DNA of 64,000 nucleotides from DASSNR01 sp036278935 (GCA_036278935.1 DASUKA010000033.1:1-64000); one strand, 5' to 3'. Positions 36,323-44,853 are shown, counted from the stretch's first letter. The notes: a model not told the origin generated them from the sequence alone. Translations and numbers: made by a program.

Positions 36323-37654
36323 CTACCCGGCGTACGCCTCCACCCCGCCGGCCGATATGCGGTGCGAGATGAGCGGCAGCGGGGGCTCCGCCTCGTCCGC
36401 GATGCGGATGGCCTCGTGGAGCACGGCGCGTCCGATCTCTATCCCGGCGGCATCGCGCGCGAAGATGGTGGCCAGCGGCTCCCGGGCATCCACCCAGTCT
36501 CCGGGGGTGGGTGTGATGACGAAGCCGACCGTGGGGTCGATGGGCGCAGCCATTCGCATACGGCCGCCGCCCAGCGCGATGAGCCCGCGGCCGATGACGC
36601 GCGCATCGATCTGCGCGATGAACCCGCGGCGAGGCGCCTCGTAGAGCTCGCAGGCCAGTGCCTGTGGCAGGACCGCCGGATCGTCCACCACGCCGGGGTT
36701 GCCGCCCTGCGCCTCGATCAGCTGCTGGAACGTCTCCGCAGCGCGCCCCGAGGCGATGACTTCTTCCATGCGCCGGCGTGCCGCTGGCGGTGATGCTTCC
36801 ACGCCCGCGAGTTGGAGCATCTCGCCGCCCAGCGCGTACGTCACCTCCATGAGATCCGGCGGCCCCTCGCCCTTCAGCGCCAGAATCGCCTCCTCCGTCT
36901 CGAGGGCGTTGCCGACCGCGCGGCCCAGCGGACGGTCCATCGCGGTGATGAGCGCGGCGACCGGGCACGAGGAATCGACACCCAGCATAGCCATGGTCCG
37001 CGCCAGTGCGATGGCGCTGTCGAGGTCGCGCAGCAGCGCCCCCGAGCCGCGCTTGACATCGAGCACGAGACCGGTGACTCCCTCCGCGAGCGTCCTGCTC
37101 ATGATGCTCGCCGCGATGAGCGGGACCGACTCGGCGGTCGCCGTTGCGTAACGCAGCGCGGCCATCCTGCCGTCCACAGGCGCCGCAGCGCTGGTCGGAC
37201 CGAGGAAGACGCACCGTAGCCGCTCCAGTTGCGCGCGCGCCTCGGCGAGTGTGAGATCGGTACGCATGCCCGGTATGGCCTCCAGCTTGTCGACCATGCT
37301 CCCCGTATGCGCCAGCGCACCATCGGCGATCATGGGCACAGCTACGTTCAGCGAGGCGACGATGGGCGAGAGCACCAGCGAGATCTTGTCTCCGACGCCG
37401 CCCGTGGAATGGATGCCGACATGCGGCACGGCCAGATGCGTCAGGTCGAGCGGGGCGCCGCTGCGCAGCATTGCCCGGGTGAGTGCCCTCGTTTCGTCGG
37501 GATCGAGCCCCTGCTGACAGACGGCCATGAGGAAGGCCGCCATCTGATACTCGGGAACGTGTCCGGCCGCGTACGCATTAATGAATGCCCGCCACTCCCC
37601 CGACTCGATGCGTGCTCCGTCTCTCTTGCGCTCGATGAGGCGATATGCGAGCAT
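36323..37654 (-). CDS. Thymidine / pyrimidine-nucleoside phosphorylase
   Basis: 443 aa. It cleaves thymidine or uridine with phosphate in nucleoside salvage. Motifs: AYRLIERKRDGARIESGEW, YQMAAFLMAVCQQGLDPDET, HSTGGVGDKISLVLSPIVASL (the KVGDK-type signature), AHTGSMVDKLEAIPGM, and VLDVKRGSGALLRD. ATG at 37654 was selected because GGAGGG lies five bases upstream; the open frame to 37762 would overlap the divergent TPR gene. DeoA and Pdp types cannot be separated by eye. Confidence 0.93.
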   Translation of the reverse strand: MLAYRLIERKRDGARIESGEWRAFINAYAAGHVPEYQMAAFLMAVCQQGLDPDETRALTRAMLRSGAPLDLTHLAVPHVGIHSTGGVGDKISLVLSPIVASLNVAVPMIADGALAHTGSMVDKLEAIPGMRTDLTLAEARAQLERLRCVFLGPTSAAAPVDGRMAALRYATATAESVPLIAASIMSRTLAEGVTGLVLDVKRGSGALLRDLDSAIALARTMAMLGVDSSCPVAALITAMDRPLGRAVGNALETEEAILALKGEGPPDLMEVTYALGGEMLQLAGVEASPPAARRRMEEVIASGRAAETFQQLIEAQGGNPGVVDDPAVLPQALACELYEAPRRGFIAQIDARVIGRGLIALGGGRMRMAAPIDPTVGFVITPTPGDWVDAREPLATIFARDAAGIEIGRAVLHEAIRIADEAEPPLPLISHRISAGGVEAYAG

Positions 37655-37760
37655 TGCCGCCCTCCATGGGTGGACCGCCCCGAGCGTGACAGCGGGGCGG
37701 GCGACGGGGAAGCGCATCATGCCGGCGCTTCCGGACTCATTCCCAAATGTCGGAGTTTCC

Positions 37761-38678
37761 ATGCGTATCCGCTACCTCGCGCTCTCCGCCGCACTGCTGT
37801 TCGGTGCACGTCCCGCGATCGCGCAGACGGTCAGCGATTCCACCGTGCAGACGGCAGGTGATACCACCCTGCGGATGATGCGTGACACCGCCATGCGGAG
37901 GATGGGCGATACCGCTGCACCCACGGCGAGCGATACCGCTGTGCACCCGACGCGCGATTCCACTGGGGGCATCGCGGCCCAGGACATCGCTCTCGGTGAG
38001 GCCGCTGCCGCGGCGCTCAAGCCGCCCGCTGAAGCGCTGGCGCACTTTCAGGCAGCGCTCGCCCGGGATTCCACCAACTATCAGGCGCTCTGCCTGGCCA
38101 CGCGCGCGACCGTCGCGGAAGCGGAGTACGAGCCGGACAAAGATAAGCAGAAGGACCTTTACGCCCAGGCGGAGCACTATGCCCGGCAGGCCGTGGCGGT
38201 GCGCCCGGACGATGCCGAAGGGCACTTCTATCTCGCGTTCGCGCTCGGGCGCGTCGCGCTCACCAAGGGCAAGAAGGACCGGGTCAAGTATGGGAAGGAG
38301 GTCTACCAGCAGGCGCAACAGGCGCTGAAGATCAAGCCCGACCATCCCGGCGCGTTGCACGTGATGGGAATGTGGAATGCGCAGGTGATGAGCCTGAGCG
38401 GCTTCTCCCGTTTCATGGCGAAGACGTTCCTGGGTGGCGGTATCCTCGGCAAGGCGAGCTGGGACAACGCGGTACACGATATGGAGCGTGCCGTACAGGT
38501 CGACCCCAAGCGGCTGGTGCACCACCTGGACCTCGGCACCGTCTACCTGGAGACAAAACAGCCCGAGAAGGCGCGCCAGCAGTTCAAGCTGGTCGTGAAC
38601 GGCACTCCTACGGAGTACAACGACCGGCACTATAAGGAAGAAGCGCAGAAAGCGTTGGATGAGATGAAAAAGAAGTAA
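37761..38678 (+). CDS. Secreted TPR protein with an octapeptide array
   Basis: 305 aa. Signal peptide (residues 1-22, ending AIAQ), then six tandem octapeptides (residues 26-73) with Asp at exactly every eighth position, then TPR helices (about 95-295: LAHFQAALARDSTNYQAL; YARQAVAVRPDDAEGHFYLA; ERAVQVDPKRLVHHLDLGTVYLETKQ). It is predicted periplasmic and presumably a protein-binding scaffold. It diverges from the nucleoside phosphorylase gene and is followed by an inverted repeat. Confidence 0.8.
   Translation: MRIRYLALSAALLFGARPAIAQTVSDSTVQTAGDTTLRMMRDTAMRRMGDTAAPTASDTAVHPTRDSTGGIAAQDIALGEAAAAALKPPAEALAHFQAALARDSTNYQALCLATRATVAEAEYEPDKDKQKDLYAQAEHYARQAVAVRPDDAEGHFYLAFALGRVALTKGKKDRVKYGKEVYQQAQQALKIKPDHPGALHVMGMWNAQVMSLSGFSRFMAKTFLGGGILGKASWDNAVHDMERAVQVDPKRLVHHLDLGTVYLETKQPEKARQQFKLVVNGTPTEYNDRHYKEEAQKALDEMKKK
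37836..37979 (+). repeat. 24-bp coding tandem array, six octapeptide units
   Basis: Six consecutive 24-base units each begin with Asp codon GAT or GAC followed by Ser/Thr and Thr/Ala codons; the eight-residue register is unbroken (Asp at residues 26, 34, 42, 50, 58, 66) while positions 4-8 vary. It forms a hydrophilic linker between the signal peptide and the TPR domain. Confidence 0.85.
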
Positions 38679-38680
38679 GC

Positions 38681-38791
38681 GGGGGGAGGAGTTATGGGTT
38701 GTGAGTTACGAGTTATGAGTGGAACGGCCCTCAGGGAAGGGGGCGATCCCACAACTCACAACCCAGAACTCACAACTCTTTCCCTTCTCCC
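38681..38791. repeat. Inverted repeat between convergent TPR and YtxH-like genes
   Basis: The left arm (38681-38720) is made of GAGTTATGGGTTGTGAGTT words; the right arm (38750-38791) of ACAACTCACAACCC words, nearly complementary but with word-level permutations. It begins three bases after the TPR stop and ends 11 bases before the convergent gene, consistent with a bidirectional terminator. Confidence 0.65.
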
Positions 38792-38802
38792 TTCGCCCTC
38801 GC

Positions 38803-39234
38803 CTACCGTACTTTCCGCCGCCCACGCTCCACGACGTCCTGAGCGGCCCAGCGACTCCGCGTCATCCCCCGGCGGATGGACTTCCGGCCACGACGCGCCA
38901 GCCACCGGAACTCGTCGCGGAGGTCATCCCACCCATCCGCGGCCCGATCACCGAGATGTCGGGCTTGGAGCCCCAGCATCCCGCGCGTATCTTCACCGCT
39001 TTGCGGGGCGAAAAGCAGCGCAAGGCCGGCGCCGAGCGCGGCACCAATGCCCAGCCCCGCTGCGAAGGCGCCAACCCTCTCCCAGTCGCGCTCCTCGTCC
39101 TCGCCGTAATCCACCGAGTCATCCACCGCGACGTCGTCGAACTCATCGTCCATCATTTCCTGCGGGTGCCCGGATGCACGCGACCCCGTACCGGAGGAGC
39201 GCCGGCGCGTCGGGAATTCACTGGAGCGGGACAT
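38803..39234 (-). CDS. YtxH-like membrane-associated small protein
   Basis: 143 aa. An Arg/Ser-rich and then acidic N-terminus (residues 1-52), one glycine-zipper helix (FAAGLGIGAALGAGLALLFAP, about 55-76), and a basic amphipathic C-terminus (RRGRKSIRRGMTRSRW). The GxxxG helix ending in LLFAP followed by a helical tail is the YtxH pattern, often stress-induced in other bacteria. Function is unknown. Confidence 0.75.
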   Translation of the reverse strand: MSRSSEFPTRRRSSGTGSRASGHPQEMMDDEFDDVAVDDSVDYGEDEERDWERVGAFAAGLGIGAALGAGLALLFAPQSGEDTRGMLGLQARHLGDRAADGWDDLRDEFRWLARRGRKSIRRGMTRSRWAAQDVVERGRRKVR

Positions 39235-39456
39235 GGTGCGAAACTCCTCTCACTTAATGGTAAGAAACTTGCTGCGTACGCGAGCGCGAATGCCTGCCCA
39301 TTCCCTGGCACTCATGACGGCTCACGCGACTCGAGCGGAGGCGAGCCGCTACATTGTATGCACGCTTCGGGCCTGCGGGCCTGCTACGCAGCACAGTTCC
39401 AGACGTCACGCGACGACGCGGACACCTAGCCGGCAGACCACTGGCCGAGGACACGC

Positions 39457-39846
39457 ATGAGCATGAATGGTAAGACCGTTCTACTGGTGGAAGACAACGA
39501 AGACAACCGCATCGTCTATTCCACCATTCTCCAGCACTTTGGGTATCGGGTTACGGAGGCGCTGAACGGGGAAGAGGGAATCGCGAAGGCACGTGCGGAG
39601 AAGCCGGACCTTATCCTCATGGATATCTCGATCCCGGTTATCGATGGATGGGAGGCGACCCAGGTGCTCAAGCGGGATCCGGAAACGCACCATATTCCCA
39701 TCATCGCACTCACGGCGCATGCGCTGGCCTCCGATCGGGAGAAAGCCATGGAAGTCGGGTGCGACAGCTATCTGGCCAAACCCTGTGAACCGAAAGCCGT
39801 GGTGAGTGAAGTTGAGAAGTTCATCGGAAAGGGTAATGGCAGGTGA
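39457..39846 (+). CDS. CheY-like single-domain response regulator
   Basis: 129 aa receiver domain. Acidic pocket LLVEDNEDN, phospho-acceptor Asp in LILMDISIP (about residue 58), Thr switch region IIALTAHA, and invariant Lys in AKPCEPK. GAGGA precedes the ATG. It starts a three-gene overlapping cluster (CheY, REC-GGDEF, GAF). As it has no output domain it probably acts by protein contact or as a phosphate sink. A -10-like TTGTAT lies near 39356 in the upstream 222-bp gap. Confidence 0.93.
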   Translation: MSMNGKTVLLVEDNEDNRIVYSTILQHFGYRVTEALNGEEGIAKARAEKPDLILMDISIPVIDGWEATQVLKRDPETHHIPIIALTAHALASDREKAMEVGCDSYLAKPCEPKAVVSEVEKFIGKGNGR

Positions 39847-40879
39847 GGCGAGCGACGCGCCGTGCATCCTGATCGTCGACGACCACGCCGATAACGTCGA
39901 GATCCTCCGCGCACATCTGGAGGCGAGCGGGTACCGCACGATGGCGGCGGGAAATGGCGAGGAAGCGCTCCAGATCGTCGCCACCTGTCCGCCGGACCTG
40001 ATGCTGCTGGACGTGATGATGCCGCTCATGGACGGCCACGAGGTCGCTCGCCGCATCAAGGCCGATCGATCGCTGCCGTTCATCCCCATCATCATGCAGA
40101 CCGCGCTCGAATCGGTCCAGAGCAAGGTGGAGGGGCTGGGCGCGGGGGCGGACGACTACATCACCAAGCCGATCAACTACGTGGAGCTGGAGGCGCGCGT
40201 GCGTTCCATGCTGCGCATCAAGGGGTTGCAGGACGAGGTGCAGCAACGGGAGCGCGAGCTGGCGCGGGCCAACATCGAGTTGCACCGTATGGCGGTGACC
40301 GATGCGCTGACCGGCCTCTACAACCGTCGCCACCTGGAACAGCGACTGCGCGAGATGTTCGAGCATTCCGTGCGGCTGCACGAGCCGCTTGCCTGCGTGA
40401 TGGCCGATCTCGATCACTTCAAGGAGGTGAACGACTCCTATGGCCATCCGGCGGGGGATGTCGTGCTGAAACAGGCGGCGGGGTTGCTGCGGTCGGTCGT
40501 CCGCGAGGTGGATCGGCTCGGGCGGTACGGTGGGGAGGAGTTCATGATCGTTCTGCCCGGCACGGTACTCGATGCGGGCGTGACCTTCGCGGAGCGGGCG
40601 CGTCAAGAAGTGGCGGAGCACGTCTTCACCTTCGAGGGTGGGACGCTGCGCAGCACGATGAGTTGCGGCGTGGCGGCCTGGCCTCACCCGCGCATCGCCG
40701 AGCGGCACGACCTCGTGAAGGCGGCCGACGAGGCACTGTACGTCGCGAAACGCTCGGGCCGCAACAGAGTCGTTCGCTTTGACAGCGCCGAGTTCAACGC
40801 GCACACCGCGCATACCGAGCACGCCGATGACCATCACGGAAGTGGAGCGGAAGGAGGACGCGCCGCAGGAACACACTGA
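39836..40879 (+). CDS. REC-GGDEF response regulator (diguanylate cyclase)
   Basis: 347 aa, PleD/WspR-like. Receiver domain (residues 8-125; ILIVDDHADN, phospho-Asp in LMLLDVMMP, Lys in ITKPINY), a coiled-coil linker (LQDEVQQRERELARANIEL) and a GGDEF domain with VTDALTGLYNRRHLE, DLDHFKEVNDSYGH and active-site GGEEF. The RxxD inhibitory site sits five residues upstream (REVD-RLGRY-GGEEF), so product inhibition by cyclic di-GMP is expected. It overlaps the CheY gene by 11 bases and the GAF gene by 53. Confidence 0.94.
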   Translation: MAGEASDAPCILIVDDHADNVEILRAHLEASGYRTMAAGNGEEALQIVATCPPDLMLLDVMMPLMDGHEVARRIKADRSLPFIPIIMQTALESVQSKVEGLGAGADDYITKPINYVELEARVRSMLRIKGLQDEVQQRERELARANIELHRMAVTDALTGLYNRRHLEQRLREMFEHSVRLHEPLACVMADLDHFKEVNDSYGHPAGDVVLKQAAGLLRSVVREVDRLGRYGGEEFMIVLPGTVLDAGVTFAERARQEVAEHVFTFEGGTLRSTMSCGVAAWPHPRIAERHDLVKAADEALYVAKRSGRNRVVRFDSAEFNAHTAHTEHADDHHGSGAEGGRAAGTH

Positions 40880-41426
40880 CGACCGCATGCGAGCGCTCGA
40901 AGCGCGCATCGCGGAGCTGGAGCGCGAGCGCAGTCATCTCGTCGCGATCGTCGACATTCTGCAGGTGATGGCGGCATCGCCGCACTTCAGCGAGATCCTG
41001 CAGGCCATCGCCCACAACCTCGGCCGGTCGTTCGGGTTGGACCGGTGCTCGATCTTCCTGAGCGGGGACGAGCAGCATGTCCGCGTGGTCGCCTCGTACG
41101 AGGACCCGCGCATCCGCAACCTGATCGTGGACCTGAACCGGTATCCCGAGCTCAAGCGCGCCTTCGATTCCGGGGAGACGGTGTTCATTCCCGACGCGGC
41201 CTCGGATCCGATGCTGCAGGGGGTGCAGGTGATGCTCGGCCTCCGCAATGTGCGCTCGATCGTGGTGGTGCCCATCCGGTGGCATGGCACGGTGATCGGC
41301 GCGATCTTCCTCCGGAGCGAGCGGGATGCGGCCCCCTTTTCCGACCGCGATCTCACCTTCTGCCAGGTGGTGGCGTCGCTCACGGCCAGCGCGCTCAGGA
41401 AGGAATACGAGAGAGAGAGGGTGTAG
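40827..41426 (+). CDS. GAF-domain protein
   Basis: 199 aa. A short coiled coil (MRALEARIAELERERSHL) followed by one GAF domain (about residues 45-190: LGRSFGLDRCSIFLSGDEQHVRVVASYEDP; VRSIVVVPIRWHGTVIGAIFLRSER). There is no output domain, so it is a likely sensor or adaptor for its cyclase partner. ATG at 40827 lies inside the end of the cyclase gene; ATG at 40887, after the cyclase stop, is an alternative. Its C-terminal codons and stop lie in the left arm of an inverted repeat. Confidence 0.85.
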   Translation: MTITEVERKEDAPQEHTDDRMRALEARIAELERERSHLVAIVDILQVMAASPHFSEILQAIAHNLGRSFGLDRCSIFLSGDEQHVRVVASYEDPRIRNLIVDLNRYPELKRAFDSGETVFIPDAASDPMLQGVQVMLGLRNVRSIVVVPIRWHGTVIGAIFLRSERDAAPFSDRDLTFCQVVASLTASALRKEYERERV

Positions 41427-41511
41427 GGAATAGGGTGTCGGGTGTAAGGGGAACGGCACGGGCGAGAGGAGCTTGCTCCCCGCCTACCCGATACCCTACT
41501 CCCTACACCCC
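41419..41511. repeat. G-quadruplex-bearing inverted repeat at the GAF gene stop
   Basis: The left arm (41419-41451) and right arm (41483-41511) are near-complementary (GGGTGTAGGGAATAGGG against CCCTACTCCCTACACCC). The stop TAG (41424-41426) is inside the left arm. The left arm fits G3N4G3N4G3N5G4, and the right arm gives an equivalent motif on the minus strand. A small GGAGC/GCTCC hairpin sits in the loop. Confidence 0.7.
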
Positions 41512-41545
41512 AGTCGTTGGCCTCTCGCGTCCGTCCGCATCTCGT

Positions 41546-41551
41546 TATAAG
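41546..41551 (+). promoter_or_regulatory. Candidate -10 element for ligA
   Basis: TATAAG in an otherwise GC-rich stretch, 11 bases before the ligA ATG, predicts a start near 41558 and a leader of only about five bases. No Shine-Dalgarno and no good -35 are visible. Confidence 0.4.
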
Positions 41552-41562
41552 ATGCATCCGGC

Positions 41563-43593
41563 ATGAGCGACTCCCTCTCCGAGCTGGCCGCGCGCGCGGA
41601 CGTGCTGCGCCAGCAGATTCAGCGAGCCAACCACCAGTATTACGTCCTCGACCAGCCGGAGATCTCCGACCGGGAGTACGACCTCATGTTCCGGCAACTC
41701 CAGGAGCTGGAGGCCGCGCATCCGGAGCTGAGGACGGCGGACTCTCCGACTCTCCGCGTGGGCGCGCCGCCGCAGAGCCTGCTGCCCAAGCGCGAGCACA
41801 TGGTGGCCATGCTGTCGCTCGCCAACGCGTTTGATGACGACGAGCTGCGCGCATGGGAGGAGCGGGTGGCCCGGCTGGTGGGCGATGGAGCTCGGCGCGC
41901 CTACACGGCAGAGCTCAAGATCGATGGCGCCGCGGTGAGCCTGACCTACGAGCACGGCGTCTTCGTGACGGGAACGACGCGCGGCAATGGGCGGATCGGG
42001 GAGGACGTCACGCCCAACCTGCGCACACTGCGCACCATTCCCCTGCGGCTCAACGCGCCGAACCCTCCACGGCTGGTGGAGATCCGGGGGGAGGTCTACT
42101 TCCCCTTCCGGCAGTTCGAGCTCCTGAACCAGCGCCGCAGAGACGCGGCCGAGCCGCTCTTTGCCAATCCGCGCAACGCCGCGGCCGGTTCGCTGCGGCA
42201 GCTTGATCCATCCGTGACGGCGCAGCGGGCGGTTCGCTTCTTCGGTTTCTCCGTCGTGGCACCGCCCGGCGTGACCCTGCCCTTCGCCACACAGTGGGAG
42301 CTCCTCGACACGCTGGCCGAGTGGGGGGTTGCGGTCGAGCCGCACCGCGTCCGCTGTCGGTCGATGAAGGAGGTGATCGCCTTCGTCCAGCGGGTGGAGC
42401 ACGAACTGCGCCCGACGCTCGACTTCGGGATCGATGGCGTGGTGGTGAAGGTGGACTCGCTCTCGCTCGAGGACGAGTTGGGGACCATCGGCGGACGCGA
42501 GCCGCGGTGGGCGATCGCGAGGAAGTTCGCGCCGGACATCGCCGAGACTCGGCTGCTGGCCATCGACGTGAACGTGGGGCGCACCGGTGTGCTCACCCCC
42601 TTTGCCGTCCTCGAGCCGGTAGAGATCGGCGGGGCGGTGGTGAAGCTCGCCACGCTGCACAACGCCGACTACATCCGTACGAAGGACCTGCACGTTGGCG
42701 ACTGGGTGCAGGTGAAGCGCGCCGGCGATGTGATTCCGCAGGTGATCGCCTCGCTGGCGGACCGGCGGACGGGGGAGGAGCGGCTCTGGACAATGCCTGA
42801 GCGGTGCCCGCGCTGCGGTACGCCCGTCGAAGACGATCCGGACCTGGCCGGTGTGTTCTGCCCGAACCTCGCGTGTCCGGGGCGGCAGCTGGAGGGGATC
42901 GTGCACTTCGCCTCCCGTGGCGCGATGGACATTCGCGGTCTGTCCTACGCGCGTGTGCAGCAGCTGATCGCGGCGGGGCTGGTGCGCGACGCCGGCGATC
43001 TCTTCTCCCTGACCGCCGAGCAGCTCTCGCCTCTGGAGGGATTCGGAGAAACGAGCGCCAGGCAGCTGGTGGCGGCTATCGAGGAGGCGAAGGGGCGGCC
43101 GCTGTCGCGCCTGCTCTACGCGCTCGGCATACGACATGTCGGCGCGAACGCCGCGCAGCTTCTGGCGCGGTACTTCGGGAACCTCGATGCCGTGGCGGCA
43201 GCTGACTGGCAGGAGGTGGAAGCGGTGCATGGCATCGGCGACATCACCGCGGAGTCGGTGGAGCAGTTCTTCGACCACCAAACCACGTGGCCGCTGCTCG
43301 AGAAGCTGCGAGCCGCCGGTGTGAATTTCACGGAGCCCCGCGCCGAGGGGAGCAGCCGTTCCCTGGCGGGGAAGACGATCGTCATCACCGGGACGCTCCC
43401 GACGCTCTCGCGCGCCGAGGCGACCCGCCTGGTGGAGGCGCACGGCGGGAACGTCGCCAGCGCCGTGTCCAAGTCCACCAGCTTCGTCGTCGCTGGCGAG
43501 AGCGCCGGCAGCAAGCTCGAGCGAGCCCATGCGCTCGGCGTCGAGGCGATTGACGAGGCCGAGTTGCTGCGCCGCATTGACGCTCACCCCTAG
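41563..43593 (+). CDS. ligA: NAD-dependent DNA ligase LigA
   Basis: 676 aa. It seals nicks in replication and repair. N-terminal Ia domain (NHQYYVLDQPEISDREYD), adenylation lysine in AELKIDGAAV (about residue 120), TRGNGRIGEDVT, OB domain, zinc finger with CPRC and later CPNLACPGR, helix-hairpin-helix region (LEGFGETSARQLVAAI; VHGIGDITAESV) and a C-terminal BRCT domain (LAGKTIVITGTLPTLSRAEAT). All expected domains are intact. Confidence 0.97.
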   Translation: MSDSLSELAARADVLRQQIQRANHQYYVLDQPEISDREYDLMFRQLQELEAAHPELRTADSPTLRVGAPPQSLLPKREHMVAMLSLANAFDDDELRAWEERVARLVGDGARRAYTAELKIDGAAVSLTYEHGVFVTGTTRGNGRIGEDVTPNLRTLRTIPLRLNAPNPPRLVEIRGEVYFPFRQFELLNQRRRDAAEPLFANPRNAAAGSLRQLDPSVTAQRAVRFFGFSVVAPPGVTLPFATQWELLDTLAEWGVAVEPHRVRCRSMKEVIAFVQRVEHELRPTLDFGIDGVVVKVDSLSLEDELGTIGGREPRWAIARKFAPDIAETRLLAIDVNVGRTGVLTPFAVLEPVEIGGAVVKLATLHNADYIRTKDLHVGDWVQVKRAGDVIPQVIASLADRRTGEERLWTMPERCPRCGTPVEDDPDLAGVFCPNLACPGRQLEGIVHFASRGAMDIRGLSYARVQQLIAAGLVRDAGDLFSLTAEQLSPLEGFGETSARQLVAAIEEAKGRPLSRLLYALGIRHVGANAAQLLARYFGNLDAVAAADWQEVEAVHGIGDITAESVEQFFDHQTTWPLLEKLRAAGVNFTEPRAEGSSRSLAGKTIVITGTLPTLSRAEATRLVEAHGGNVASAVSKSTSFVVAGESAGSKLERAHALGVEAIDEAELLRRIDAHP

Positions 43594-43601
43594 GTATTCC
43601 C

Positions 43602-44177
43602 ATGTCCGACGCTATCGATCTTGCCGGTCACGATCTGCTGGCCCTCAGCCGCCCCACGCTCCGCGCGCTGATTGGCGCCGCGCTTCACGATGCCGCGTCG
43701 GTGGCGCCCGCGCTGCAGGAGGCGGGCTACGCGGGTGGCGACGCCGTCTTTGCCGCGTTCCGTGACTGGTTGCTGGCGCGCGAACATCGCGAGCCGGACA
43801 CGTTGACGCTGCCGGAGTTCGAAACTTTTGCCTCCGAGTACTTCAGGGCAGCGGGTTGGGGGGTGGTGTCCATCGGCACGCTGCAGGATGCGGTGGCCAC
43901 GGTGGATTGTGCGGAGTGGGGCGAGTCTGAGCCCGCGGCAGAGCTCGAGCATCCCGCCTGTCACCTGACCACGGGGATGTTCGCCAACTTCTTCGGGCAC
44001 CTGTCCGACGGCCCACTGGCGGTGCTGGAAGTGGAGTGTCGCTCGATGGGCGCCCCGCGCTGTCGCTTCCTGCTTGGCGCCGGCGACGTGATGACCGCCG
44101 TCTACGAGGCGATGGCGCAGGGCGCCGGCTACGAAGAGGCGGTGGGGGGGATTGAGAGTGAGAAGGCGAGGGTATAG
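43602..44177 (+). CDS. V4R-domain protein
   Basis: 191 aa. The C-terminal half has a V4R (4-vinyl reductase) domain pattern: EHPACHLTTGMFANFFGHLSD, then VEVECRSMGAPRCRFLLG with the conserved Cys and His residues expected to bind a metal or small hydrophobic ligand. V4R modules occur in BchJ-like proteins and as sensor domains; this one is stand-alone. It begins eight bases after ligA, without a strong Shine-Dalgarno. Its stop TAG lies within an inverted-repeat arm. Confidence 0.8.
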   Translation: MSDAIDLAGHDLLALSRPTLRALIGAALHDAASVAPALQEAGYAGGDAVFAAFRDWLLAREHREPDTLTLPEFETFASEYFRAAGWGVVSIGTLQDAVATVDCAEWGESEPAAELEHPACHLTTGMFANFFGHLSDGPLAVLEVECRSMGAPRCRFLLGAGDVMTAVYEAMAQGAGYEEAVGGIESEKARV

Positions 44178-44260
44178 GGAGTAGGGTATGGGGTGGGCGG
44201 GCCTGGTGCTCAGCTCGCGCGGGCCGTTTCCCCACACCCTACACGCTCCTCCCGACACCC
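44170..44260. repeat. G-quadruplex-bearing inverted repeat at the V4R gene stop
   Basis: The left arm (44170-44201, GGGTATAGGGAGTAGGGTATGGGG and on) and the right arm (44230-44260, CCCCACACCCTACACGC and on) are complementary apart from word permutations. The stop TAG (44175-44177) is in the left arm, which fits a G3+N1-7 quadruplex with five G-runs. It ends 11 bases before the convergent phosphoribosyltransferase stop. Confidence 0.7.
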
Positions 44261-44270
44261 ACGCCGTGCC

Positions 44271-44780
44271 TCACCTATGCTCCCGCGCCGGCACCAGCTC
44301 ACCATCCACGAGCACCTCCCGGTCCCAGGGGAGGATGATCAGGCTCTCGGTTTCCAGCGCGGCGAAATCCGGCTCGTACGGGCCCGTGCGGAAACCCACG
44401 GCGGTCTGGACATCGGTCGCGCCGGCGTTGACCACGGAGGCGACGGCCAGGCGCATGGTGTCGCCCGTGTCGCAGGTTTCGTCCACGAGTAGTATCCGGC
44501 GACCACGGACGTCGGGAGGGGCGGCGCCCAGCACGGCCGGCGTGGCGCGGACCTGCTCGGCGTAGAGGCGGCGACTGATGGCAATCGAGCGGAATTCGCG
44601 ACCGAGAATGGCGGCGATTACCGCACCCGGCACGACCCCCGCCGTCGCAATACCGACGATCATCTCCGGATCGTACGCGCGTGCGACCTTGAGTGCGAGG
44701 GCGCGCGAGAGCTCACCGAAGAGCGGCCAGTCCACATCGAGGACATCACGATGGTCGGCCATCGGTGCATTTGCGGTCAT
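44271..44780 (-). CDS. Purine-type phosphoribosyltransferase
   Basis: 169 aa type I phosphoribosyltransferase. The PRPP-binding loop is ILLVDETCDTGDTM (about residues 94-107), preceded by GIATAGVVPGAVIAAILG and FRSIAISRR; the C-terminus (LIILPWDRE) matches xanthine/hypoxanthine phosphoribosyltransferase-like proteins. It would salvage a purine base to its nucleotide. GAGGAGGG lies about four bases before the ATG at 44780. Exact base specificity is uncertain. Confidence 0.85.
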   Translation of the reverse strand: MTANAPMADHRDVLDVDWPLFGELSRALALKVARAYDPEMIVGIATAGVVPGAVIAAILGREFRSIAISRRLYAEQVRATPAVLGAAPPDVRGRRILLVDETCDTGDTMRLAVASVVNAGATDVQTAVGFRTGPYEPDFAALETESLIILPWDREVLVDGELVPAREHR

Positions 44781-44853
44781 GGTCCCTCCTCAGTCGTGAG
44801 AACGCATCGAGATGGTCGTGCGGATGCGCCTGCACGCAATTTACTTCCTGTGT

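Noticed and set aside
43602..44177. V4R protein as evidence of bacteriochlorophyll synthesis
   Set aside because: No other photosynthesis genes are in the window and V4R domains also serve as general sensors.
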